In this document: piece by piece, positions 25,991 through 31,770 of the stretch
Numbering within the stretch: the stretch's first letter is position 1
Layout: each line of letters opens with the position of its first letter
Assembly: GCA_945875635.1 (NCBI GenBank)
Contig: CAMCLD010000022.1
Coordinates: 1-34,417, forward strand
Source: an uncultured Prevotella sp.
GTDB lineage: Bacteria; Bacteroidota; Bacteroidia; Bacteroidales; Bacteroidaceae
Length of the DNA: 34,417 nucleotides
Direction: 5' to 3'
Notes under the pieces: model-generated
The model's input: the letters and a program-made list of their open reading frames with translations, nothing else
Databases searched by the model: none
Told to the model about the DNA's origin: nothing
Translations under genes and position numbers: made by a program

Positions 25991-26182
25991 ATGAAAAAGT
26001 TTTTTGGAATCATCTTCCTCGTTGTAGGCTTCGTTTGTTTGCCTAAGGCGTTCACTCCTAGCTTCCCCGAAACAGTCGGTGGTCTCATCGGTGTTTCTCT
26101 AGTGACCTTCTTACCCGCTTTTTTCTTGCTCCGCAACAAGAAGAATGATAGTAATAACGCCAAACAGGGTCTGCTGAAATAA
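25991..26182 (+). CDS. Small two-helix membrane protein
   Basis: 63 residues. It has two hydrophobic stretches ('FFGIIFLVVGFVCLP' and 'GLIGVSLVTFLPAFFLL') separated by a short loop, and ends in a basic, polar tail (RNKKNDSNNAKQGLLK). It is probably an inner-membrane hairpin with both ends in the cytoplasm. I do not recognise a family. It is the first gene after the caspase-sigma-CHAT operon and the first with the shared dyad in front; the 278-residue gene follows after 24 bases and is probably cotranscribed. Confidence 0.7.
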   Translation: MKKFFGIIFLVVGFVCLPKAFTPSFPETVGGLIGVSLVTFLPAFFLLRNKKNDSNNAKQGLLK

Positions 26183-26206
26183 TCATTCAACAATAAAAGT
26201 AGTTCT

Positions 26207-27043
26207 ATGAAAAAGGTATTAAAAATAACGGGCATCATATTTGTTTGCCTGATAGTACTGGGCAACATTGCCAGGATTATTACACGCCCCATGTATGAGA
26301 ACTCGTTTGCAGCCCAGGTTGCTCGTGCCAATCGGAACTGTCCAATACCCGTAGCACTTGGCAATGGTGCTGTCACTGCAATACATTTGGAGAATGGGTT
26401 CTTGACCTATTATCTGTCATACGACAATCCATTTTACAATCTGATGAGTAGTGTAGATCCGGAAAAGGTGAAAGACGCTTTGTTGATGTGTTTCCTGTGT
26501 CTCAACGGACAGGGTGGAAATCAAGGAAATGTGCTTATGGACAAGCTTGTAGAAGAGAATTGCGGATTGAAGATTGTCATAAGCAATTCGGCCAAAGGAA
26601 AGTTCGAGTGTTATGCTACGGCAAATGAAATACAGTCGTTGAGAAAGCGCTTTGAACTTGATCCGCACGAAGCACTCTATTCGCTGTTGTCGATGAGCAT
26701 GGAGGCAGAAAGGGCGAATCTACCTATGCAGATAGAAGAAGGCATAACGATGACAGACTTCAGTTTGGATGGAGAAAACATAGTCATCACAGCAGAAATG
26801 GACGAGAGCCTGTATTCTATTGATGAACTCAACAAGAATATAAATGCTGTGAAGAACTCCATGATAGAAAACGGTGTGAATGATGCTGACAGCAAAGCAC
26901 TTTTTGATATGTGTAAAGTAAGCCATACAGGACTCGTTTACCGATATGTAGGAAATCATACTCATAAGCAATGTAACGTTGTTATCTGTAGTGATGAAAT
27001 ACGTAGGTTGGTACCGACACCATCAAACGTAAACATTCAATAA
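26207..27043 (+). CDS. Membrane-anchored protein with two diverged repeats, unknown function
   Basis: 278 residues. The N-terminus is a hydrophobic anchor or signal (VLKITGIIFVCLIVLGNIA). The rest looks like two copies of one domain of about 110 residues: copy 1 begins near 'ARANRNCPIPVALGNG' and ends at 'CYATANEIQSL', copy 2 begins near 'ERANLPMQIEEGITM' and ends at 'VVICSDEIRRL'. Both have the pattern short helix, 'G..[MV]T...LE.G', beta strands, helix, beta strands, 'EI..L'. I do not recognise the family. It is probably exported and membrane-anchored. It follows the 63-residue membrane protein by 24 bases, within the unit controlled by the first dyad. Confidence 0.7.
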   Translation: MKKVLKITGIIFVCLIVLGNIARIITRPMYENSFAAQVARANRNCPIPVALGNGAVTAIHLENGFLTYYLSYDNPFYNLMSSVDPEKVKDALLMCFLCLNGQGGNQGNVLMDKLVEENCGLKIVISNSAKGKFECYATANEIQSLRKRFELDPHEALYSLLSMSMEAERANLPMQIEEGITMTDFSLDGENIVITAEMDESLYSIDELNKNINAVKNSMIENGVNDADSKALFDMCKVSHTGLVYRYVGNHTHKQCNVVICSDEIRRLVPTPSNVNIQ

Positions 27044-27067
27044 AGAACAAAATTTGTAATCTCATTG

Positions 27068-27101
27068 TTAACCTTTATCTCATTCCATGCATAAAGGTTA
27101 A
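27068..27101 (+). promoter_or_regulatory. Shared upstream dyad, copy 2 (perfect)
   Basis: TTAACCTTTA, 14 bp, TAAAGGTTAA: a perfect 10-bp inverted repeat 36 bases before the ATG at 27138. Best copy of the three. Confidence 0.7.
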
Positions 27102-27137
27102 AGAACAACATTAGTAACAATTAAAATATCACTCAAA

Positions 27138-27635
27138 ATGAAAAAGTATTTTGCAACAGCCGCCATCTGCATTCTGGCATCAGTTTCTTGCTTCGCACAG
27201 TACACAACCACCTATCGCAACCAGTATGGTAGCACCATTGGATCTTCTTCAACAAGCCGGAATTATGGTGGAGGTTACTCAACCACTTACCGCAATCGGT
27301 ACGGTAGTACAACTGGGTCAGCCACAACATCATCAAACTATGGAGGCAGAACCACAACAACTTACCGCAACCAGTACGGAAGCACAACAGGCACCGCTAC
27401 AACATCTTCTAACTATGGTGGTGGTTATACAACAACCTATCGTGACCCATACGGAAGCACGACTGGGACAGCAACCACAACGTCAAACTACGGTGGTGGT
27501 ACGACTACCACGTTTAGAGACCCTTACGGAAGTATCACTGGAACAGCTACAACAAATTCAAACTACAGTGGAGGTACAACCACAACCTATCGAGACCCAT
27601 ATGGTAGCATCTTAGGAACAAGTACAGGATGGTAA
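27138..27635 (+). CDS. Secreted protein of 25-residue tandem repeats
   Basis: 165 residues. A signal peptide (MKKYFATAAICILASVSCFAQ) is followed by five full and one partial copy of a 25-residue unit, consensus TT[YF]R[ND].YGS..G.[AS]TT..NYGGG. The 75-bp DNA units are similar but not identical. Composition is Thr, Gly, Ser and Tyr rich with no Cys or Lys in the repeats, suggesting an extended or fibrous extracellular chain. I do not recognise a family beyond similar Bacteroidales repeat proteins. It has the best copy of the shared dyad in its promoter, which argues that it is an output of the same regulator as the genes at 25991 and 27998. Unequal crossing-over could change its repeat number. 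Confidence 0.8.
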   Translation: MKKYFATAAICILASVSCFAQYTTTYRNQYGSTIGSSSTSRNYGGGYSTTYRNRYGSTTGSATTSSNYGGRTTTTYRNQYGSTTGTATTSSNYGGGYTTTYRDPYGSTTGTATTTSNYGGGTTTTFRDPYGSITGTATTNSNYSGGTTTTYRDPYGSILGTSTGW

Positions 27636-27656
27636 ACTAATAAATAGTAGTAGGCT

Positions 27657-27734
27657 ATGATTACTATCATACTTTTGGCAGGAATTATTTACTTCATATT
27701 GAAACTATTTGTAAAAGACAATGGAACAAAATAA
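27657..27734 (+). CDS. 25-residue single-helix membrane peptide
   Basis: ATG at 27657 to TAA at 27732-27734. The peptide is one hydrophobic helix (MITIILLAGIIYFILKLFV) and a short polar tail. It lies 21 bases after the repeat-protein gene in the same direction and overlaps the start of the next small gene by 14 bases. Overlap and neighbour topology support it; size and lack of a known family limit confidence. Confidence 0.45.
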   Translation: MITIILLAGIIYFILKLFVKDNGTK

Positions 27735-27837
27735 TAATGAGTCTAGACCTAAGAAAAGCTGGTTTGAAAGAAATCTGTGGATGATTGCCGTTGCTCTGGC
27801 GATATTCGCATTGAGGATGTGCCATACGCTTGGATGA
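27721..27837 (+). CDS. 38-residue single-helix membrane protein
   Basis: ATG at 27721 to TGA at 27835-27837. A polar, charged N-terminus (MEQNNNESRPKKSWFERN) leads into one hydrophobic helix (WMIAVALAIFALRMC). The basic residues before the helix suggest that the N-terminus stays in the cytoplasm. It overlaps the 25-residue peptide gene and is followed by a terminator, so the unit dyad - repeat protein - two membrane peptides - terminator is complete. Family unknown. Confidence 0.5.
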   Translation: MEQNNNESRPKKSWFERNLWMIAVALAIFALRMCHTLG

Positions 27838-27860
27838 CAATCAAAGTCGTATCAGTAGAA

Positions 27861-27898
27861 AGAGGAGTTGGATGCAAATGTGTTCAACTCTTTTTTTT
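27861..27898 (+). terminator. Terminator after the repeat-protein unit
   Basis: GAGTTG (27865-27870) pairs with CAACTC (27885-27890), followed by eight Ts (27891-27898). Confidence 0.75.
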
Positions 27899-27938
27899 GT
27901 TTCTTAAAAAATTTGTTCCAAAATTGTCTTTGTGGGTG

Positions 27939-27972
27939 TTAACCTTTTATGCTTATCCAACATAAAGAGTAA
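27939..27972 (+). promoter_or_regulatory. Shared upstream dyad, copy 3
   Basis: TTAACCTTTT, 14 bp, TAAAGAGTAA, 25 bases before the ATG at 27998. Left half and spacer length are conserved; the right half is weaker. Confidence 0.6.
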
Positions 27973-27997
27973 AAGGACCAAATAAACAAAACTGATT

Positions 27998-28633
27998 ATG
28001 AAGAAAATTTTTATTCTGGCTATTGCCACAGTTGTTTTTGCAAGTTGTAACAAGTATAACAACTCGTCAGACGAAGTGATCAGCAACAATTATCCTAATG
28101 TTGACCCACAATACAATAGTGCTACGTTTTATACAGGTTCTTGCAAGGTGTATGAAGATAGTGAAGTAGCCTATTATGATATTGAGGACGAAGATTATGT
28201 ATATTCTTCGGAATACAATAGCTATACGATGAAAACCTGTGGAGAAACAGACTTTACTATCACTGATATGAATGGCCACTATTATCATGTGTCAATCGAT
28301 GATTGTGGCAACGTTACAGCTTATGACCTTAACGGCAACTTTTACAGAGCTTCATCCGATGGTTATGGGAATACTAATGGTTTTGACAGCAATGGCAATT
28401 TCTACCATTCACATACGGACGATTCTGGAAATACTACTGCCTACGACTCTGATGGAAATTATTACTACTCTCATACTGATGGTTGCGGAAATACAACAGG
28501 TTTTGATTCCGATGGGAACTTCTATCACACTTATACCGATGATTTCGGTAATACAACAGGGTATGACAGTAATGGGAATTTCTATTCTGCCCATACGGAC
28601 GACTTAGGTAATACAACTATCAGTATCTTTTAA
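27998..28633 (+). CDS. Lipoprotein with 20-residue tandem repeats
   Basis: 211 residues. A lipoprotein signal ends in a lipobox (VVFASC, Cys17). After a non-repeated acidic region (about 18-100), the C-terminal half is five full copies and a partial one of a 20-residue unit, consensus D[DG].GN[TV]T.[YF]D.[DN]GN[FY]Y..[HS]T. The regular Gly-Asn/Asp turns resemble other calcium-friendly or beta-helical surface repeats (inference). It is probably anchored in the outer membrane and may reach the cell surface. It is preceded by the third copy of the shared dyad and followed by a small lipoprotein gene 18 bases downstream. No known family recognised. Confidence 0.8.
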   Translation: MKKIFILAIATVVFASCNKYNNSSDEVISNNYPNVDPQYNSATFYTGSCKVYEDSEVAYYDIEDEDYVYSSEYNSYTMKTCGETDFTITDMNGHYYHVSIDDCGNVTAYDLNGNFYRASSDGYGNTNGFDSNGNFYHSHTDDSGNTTAYDSDGNYYYSHTDGCGNTTGFDSDGNFYHTYTDDFGNTTGYDSNGNFYSAHTDDLGNTTISIF

Positions 28634-28651
28634 ATTTCAATGCACAGAATT

Positions 28652-28909
28652 ATGAAAAGGGTAAATTTTGGGATATTTATATCGGTGACACTTGTTCTAT
28701 CAGCATGTGGAAGCGATGTGCGAAACAATGAAATCAGTGGAATTGCTTCATTTCATTCATCAAATTCCGAAAGAGAAGTGTATATAACACCGTATGGGAA
28801 AAGATATCATCACGATTGGTGCAGAACTATTCAAGGACATTCTGTCAAAACAACAACCTTGGAAAAGGCAGAAAGAAAAGGGCGGACACCATGCCATGTG
28901 TGTTACTAA
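28652..28909 (+). CDS. Small lipoprotein with an Ada-like Cys motif
   Basis: 85 residues from the ATG at 28652 (an ATG 12 bases upstream is less likely). Lipobox LSAC near residue 18. The C-terminal part 'VYITPYGKRYHHDWCRTIQG', then 'LEKAERKGRTPCHVC', resembles the short domain found alone or after nucleases in many bacteria, in which one Cys plus a CxxC close a zinc site. The substrate or binding role is unknown. It belongs to the unit behind the third dyad. Confidence 0.7.
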   Translation: MKRVNFGIFISVTLVLSACGSDVRNNEISGIASFHSSNSEREVYITPYGKRYHHDWCRTIQGHSVKTTTLEKAERKGRTPCHVCY

Positions 28910-28920
28910 TATCAAGATTT

Positions 28921-29295
28921 ATGCGTAAGGCTAATATTAAAATTGTAAAAGAAAACATTTCTCTTTTGAAAGAACAAAAAAGGAAGTGTTTCGATATAGA
29001 AGCAGGGATAGTTGATTTCAAAGTGGTTCAAGAAACTAGTAGAGAAATGGACATTCTATTGTTACCTCTGTACTTTGTATGGGAACACATGTTCAAACGA
29101 AATCTCTGCGAAGTTCAGTTTGAATTACATCTAAAGAACTCCTATTTGAGATTTTCTCTTGCCCCCAAACGTATAACATTGAAAATATTATTGTTGCTTT
29201 TTCCTGCGATTTCTGAAAACTTTTCAGCTAACACAAGAAAAGAACTCCTATATATTTACTTGTCAATCGTAAATTCAGAAATCAATTGTTCATAG
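28921..29295 (+). CDS. Hypothetical protein, 124 residues
   Basis: ATG at 28921, 11 bases after the preceding stop, to TGA/TAG-type stop at 29295. The N-terminal half is polar and charged ('NISLLKEQKRKCFDIEAG'), the C-terminal half rich in Leu/Ile ('ITLKILLLLFPAISENFSAN') but not clearly a membrane helix. The frame stays open upstream to 28816 inside the previous gene, so a longer form is possible. No family recognised. Position at the end of the third unit supports it being real. Confidence 0.5.
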   Translation: MRKANIKIVKENISLLKEQKRKCFDIEAGIVDFKVVQETSREMDILLLPLYFVWEHMFKRNLCEVQFELHLKNSYLRFSLAPKRITLKILLLLFPAISENFSANTRKELLYIYLSIVNSEINCS

Positions 29296-29416
29296 GGTAA
29301 AGTTACGCAAACAGGTCGTTTTCAGTTCTGTTTTCAGTGTTGTTCGTAAAATCAAATAAGTTGCAGATAAACAATAAATCAAAGAGCAGTTCCATTAGAG
29401 CAGCCCTTTGATTTGT

Positions 29417-29581
29417 TCATTGTGCAAAATACTGTGCTATCAGCACGGAGAGGCCCCCTGCCACCACGGAGAATCCGATGGTGAAGAAGAACCAGAAGAA
29501 CCACTGGGCGTAATGTCCCAGATAACAGCCATCATATTCCTTGTATCGCTTCTGAACCCTCCTGCGTTCTTCGACAAACAT
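29417..29581 (-). pseudogene. Short membrane-protein frame, probably a gene fragment
   Basis: 54 residues from the ATG at 29581 to the TGA at 29417-29419. A charged part ('FVEERRRVQKRYKEYDG') precedes an aromatic hydrophobic helix ('WFFWFFFTIGFSVVAGG'). The frame remains open for 15 codons upstream of the ATG ('IIPNKSTEHIREING'), which suggests a longer ancestral gene cut off near 29630, beside the 212-bp repeat. It could still be a working small membrane protein. Confidence 0.45.
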
Positions 29582-29648
29582 GCCATTGATCTCACGGATA
29601 TGTTCTGTTGATTTGTTGGGGATTATCTATAAGAAGGCATTAAAAATA

Positions 29649-29860
29649 AGCGGAGAGAATATGGCACCCCATACGCTCCCCGCTCTTTCTTAACTCAAAA
29701 CCGCTTTAATGTTGACTGTCAATGTAATTGATGAGCCAACTGGCAATGCTCTTCACAGAGCCTTTACCATCCGCAATGGTTTGTTGATAATAATCGTTAG
29801 TTGAAACACTTTTCTTTTCCATTGCATACATCATTTTTAAATTAACTCAAACTATATAAC
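29649..29860 (-). repeat. 212-bp direct repeat, copy 1
   Basis: Matches 31329-31540 (offset exactly 1,680) with two differences. Contains a 38-codon small ORF and its hairpin terminator. The two copies bracket the ricin-lectin gene and the IS1380 remnant. Confidence 0.95.
29706..29822 (-). CDS. Duplicated small ORF, copy 1 (38 residues)
   Basis: ATG at 29822 to TAA at 29706-29708; two further in-frame ATGs lie upstream (29831, 29834). The peptide is soluble and amphipathic: MEKKSVSTNDYYQQ, then a helix 'KSIASWLINYID', ending SQH. The second copy (31386-31502) differs by one conservative change (Val6 to Ile). A hairpin follows the stop in both. The intact frame in both copies is the main evidence for a real gene. 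The family is unknown. Confidence 0.5.
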   Translation of the reverse strand: MEKKSVSTNDYYQQTIADGKGSVKSIASWLINYIDSQH

Positions 29861-29864
29861 GTAG

Positions 29865-29981
29865 AAACAATTACTCCAAACCATCATTATTGCCATCGTA
29901 ATCATGGCAAACGGAATGACGGTTATGGCACAAGCCAACAACAGCCGACAATTGTCACGCGAAGAACTTGCAAAGCGTTAA
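29865..29981 (+). pseudogene. Start-less signal-peptide fragment next to the duplication
   Basis: A frame reading 'KQLLQTIIIAIVIMANGM', then 'TVMAQANNSRQLSREELAKR', ends at TAA 29979-29981. It looks like the N-terminus of an exported protein whose ATG was replaced: it begins immediately after a TAG, 4 bases past the right edge of the 212-bp repeat. 'SREELAKR' after a signal peptide recalls small exported Bacteroidales proteins of the DUF4890 kind (weak recollection). Confidence 0.45.
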
Positions 29982-30030
29982 TTATGCACTTGTGTATGAA
30001 CGCTTTGCTCCTTACTGTCGTCAATAATTA

Positions 30031-30822
30031 TTATCGGTATTCTGTGTGATAAGAGCCCCTGCTACCATTACATACAGGACAAACACCAGAGTGTCCACAT
30101 GAAGAGCAAGGCATGGAGCGATGGTTAAGCCCTGACCAGTACCAGTGGGTTCCTGTACCATCACATTGGTTACATCTGCCGCTGCCGTTACATCCAAGAC
30201 AATTGTCAAAAACTTGAATAGGCTGGGGGGTATAGGAAGAATTGTTTGACTTGTTTGTGTTTGTCTTGTTTGTGTTTGTCTTGCTTTGTCCGCCACTTGT
30301 TGATATCCTGGTCAATACCCATTTTTGTGCATTGGTATTATTGAATTTCCAGATATGTATGTTATTGCCATCGAAGATCTGACTACTATTCAGATCGATA
30401 ACATAATCCCGGTTGACAGCACTCCTGATGATGTAATAAGATCCGCTCTTCTCAAAATACCATTTCTGTGCATTAGAGTTGTTTCTGGTCCAAATGTGTA
30501 TGTTGTTGCCATCGTTAATTTTACTGTTGTTCAGATCGATGACATGGTCCCTGTTGATGATGGATGCGATAGTATAGGTGCCGTCACCGTTAGGAAAGAT
30601 CATCCATTTCTGTGCATCGGTATAGTTCTTAGTCCAGATATGTATGTTGTTGCCATCGTTAATTTGACTGCCGTTCAGGTCAATAACATGATTATTGTTG
30701 ATTGAAGACAATATCATATATGTACCCGCTGATACCTGAGCATGTGATTCATTGTCCAAGGTAGCAAAAGAAAGAAGAAGCATTATTGTTTTTGCCCAAA
30801 CAAAAAGATGATGGTTTTTCAT
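30031..30822 (-). CDS. Exported ricin-B-type lectin with DnaJ-type zinc-finger tail
   Basis: 263 residues. Signal peptide to about residue 28. Three lectin repeats (33-78, 80-125, 127-172) each show 'VIDLN.S.I.DGNNIHIW' and end in the QKW (QxW) motif of ricin-B beta-trefoils. A Thr/Asn/Lys linker with a 5-residue repeat (about 180-192) leads to a Cys-rich tail: C208xxC211xGxG, C217xxC220xGxG, C239xxC242, C248xxC251, spaced like the DnaJ central zinc domain. The lectin part should bind sugars outside the cell; the role of an exported DnaJ-type zinc domain is unclear. It lies between the two 212-bp repeat copies. No promoter was recognised. Confidence 0.88.
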   Translation of the reverse strand: MKNHHLFVWAKTIMLLLSFATLDNESHAQVSAGTYMILSSINNNHVIDLNGSQINDGNNIHIWTKNYTDAQKWMIFPNGDGTYTIASIINRDHVIDLNNSKINDGNNIHIWTRNNSNAQKWYFEKSGSYYIIRSAVNRDYVIDLNSSQIFDGNNIHIWKFNNTNAQKWVLTRISTSGGQSKTNTNKTNTNKSNNSSYTPQPIQVFDNCLGCNGSGRCNQCDGTGTHWYWSGLNHRSMPCSSCGHSGVCPVCNGSRGSYHTEYR

Positions 30823-30988
30823 AAGTAATACTTGAATGATGTTTTTATATTTCCTAAAATCCGCACCACAATAGTCTTTAATATTTTATAACGTCCTGAG
30901 CAACAAAAAGTTGCTCAGAATTTGGCCATGTCAAAAAAATCACTTAACTTAGTGGTGCAAAAACAAATTAGCAATTCATTAACACGGC
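30823..30988. other. Gap with a hairpin before the IS1380 remnant
   Basis: Holds a 9-bp stem (30896-30904 with 30910-30918, loop AAAAA) and the AT-rich leader of the IS1380-family remnant. The left end of the element is probably in this stretch, but I could not fix it. Confidence 0.4.
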
Positions 30989-31144
30989 ATGGCAAAGGTA
31001 CAAATAAAATCCGAGAAACTTACTCCATTCGGAGGAATTTTTCACGTTATGGAGCTTTTTGAGCACCATCTGTCGCAAATTATCGACGAAACCCTTGGAA
31101 AGAGGTCTGTCTCTATTGGGACTATTGTTTCCATGAGCCGATAG
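30989..31144 (+). pseudogene. IS1380-family transposase, N-terminal remnant
   Basis: 51 codons starting 'MAKVQIKSEKLTPFGGIF', the characteristic N-terminus of Bacteroidales IS1380-family (IS942/IS612-like) transposases, followed by 'VMELFEHHLSQIIDETLG'. It then runs out of frame into an interspersed repeat and stops at TAG 31142-31144. The catalytic DDE part is missing, so it is inactive. Identification is by recalled family N-terminus. Confidence 0.8.
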
Positions 31145-31310
31145 ATTAATAATCTTATCGCCAACGCAAGCTATTGCGTTACACATATCAAGCAGCACGC
31201 ACTGCAGGATGTGCTGCTTACAATAATTATTTAACATGTTGCGCTACACATATCAAGCAGCACGCTCTGTAGGGCGTGCTGCTTACAATAATTCTTGAAC
31301 AGTTACTATA
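31145..31310 (+). repeat. Interspersed repeats with GCAGCACGC hairpins
   Basis: TTAATAATCTTATCG..AACGCAA.CTATTGCG (31146-31176) matches 13110-13145. A unit of the form GCG.TACACATATCAAGCAGCACGC, hairpin, GTGCTGCTTACAATAAT then occurs twice (about 31175-31222 and 31238-31290). Each unit folds as AGCAGCAC/GTGCTGCT. The right end matches 4578-4614. Confidence 0.75.
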
Positions 31311-31318
31311 CAGCTTTG

Positions 31319-31365
31319 AAAAAAAAGGAGCGGAGAGAATATGGCACCCCATACGCTCCCCGCTC
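31319..31365 (-). terminator. Terminator at the end of the small-ORF unit, copy 2
   Basis: Stem GAGCGGAGAG / CTCCCCGCTC (one mismatch) with an inner ATGG/CCAT, followed on the minus strand by eight Ts (As at 31319-31326). Copy 1 keeps the stem less its outermost pairs and has a shorter T run. Confidence 0.7.
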
Positions 31366-31540
31366 TTTCTTAACTCAAAACCGCTTTAATGTTGACTGTC
31401 AATGTAATTGATGAGCCAACTGGCAATGCTCTTCACAGAGCCTTTACCATCCGCAATGGTTTGTTGATAATAATCGTTAGTTGAAATACTTTTCTTTTCC
31501 ATTGCATACATCATTTTAAAATTAACTCAAACTATATAAC
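31329..31540 (-). repeat. 212-bp direct repeat, copy 2
   Basis: Matches 29649-29860 with two differences. Probably the original location, because it lies in line behind the exported-protein and 63-residue genes on the same strand and keeps the better terminator. Confidence 0.9.
31386..31502 (-). CDS. Duplicated small ORF, copy 2 (38 residues)
   Basis: Same frame as copy 1 with Ile6 instead of Val6. It lies 63 bases downstream of the 63-residue gene and just upstream of a good terminator, so it reads as the last gene of the large exported-protein unit. No family recognised. Confidence 0.55.
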   Translation of the reverse strand: MEKKSISTNDYYQQTIADGKGSVKSIASWLINYIDSQH

Positions 31541-31565
31541 AAAACTGCATGTAAAAAAGTCTCTT

Positions 31566-31757
31566 TCAGTCCTCCCATGGATTGTAATGATCCACAGGAA
31601 TCTCTACATCCTTGTAGTTGTCAAGGTCACGGTCAAAGACATCACCCTTTGACAGTCCGTTGTCACATGGTCCATCTTCAGAGTCTGTTAACAGGAGTAA
31701 TTCCTGATTAAAGTATAAGACCTCTGCATCTGGAGCTATATATATATTCTTTTCCAT
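31566..31757 (-). CDS. 63-residue peptide of the 'I[YT].P..EV..' kind, unknown function
   Basis: 63 residues, starting MEKNIYIAPDAEVLYFNQ, then 'LLLLTDSEDG' and an acidic tail ending 'DHYNPWED'. Bacteroidales genomes hold many short proteins beginning with this pattern (MxKxYxxPxxEV...), often beside genes for exported proteins; their job is unknown. It lies 13 bases after the stop of the large exported protein and on the same strand, so it is cotranscribed. The Leu-rich middle and acidic C-terminus might suggest a leader and core as in exported peptides, but no processing gene is near (inference). Confidence 0.7.
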   Translation of the reverse strand: MEKNIYIAPDAEVLYFNQELLLLTDSEDGPCDNGLSKGDVFDRDLDNYKDVEIPVDHYNPWED

Positions 31758-31770
31758 ATCTTAATCTTAA

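Larger units (their letters stand above)
29296..30030. other. Region of gene fragments and a duplicated block
   Basis: Apart from a 38-residue small ORF, no intact gene is obvious in about 735 bases. It holds a truncated membrane-protein frame (29417-29581, minus), copy 1 of the 212-bp repeat (29649-29860) and a start-less signal-peptide fragment (29865-29981, plus). Confidence 0.6.

Noticed and set aside
28816..28920. Longer N-terminus for the 124-residue gene
   Set aside because: It would overlap the small lipoprotein gene throughout; the ATG at 28921 fits the spacing better.
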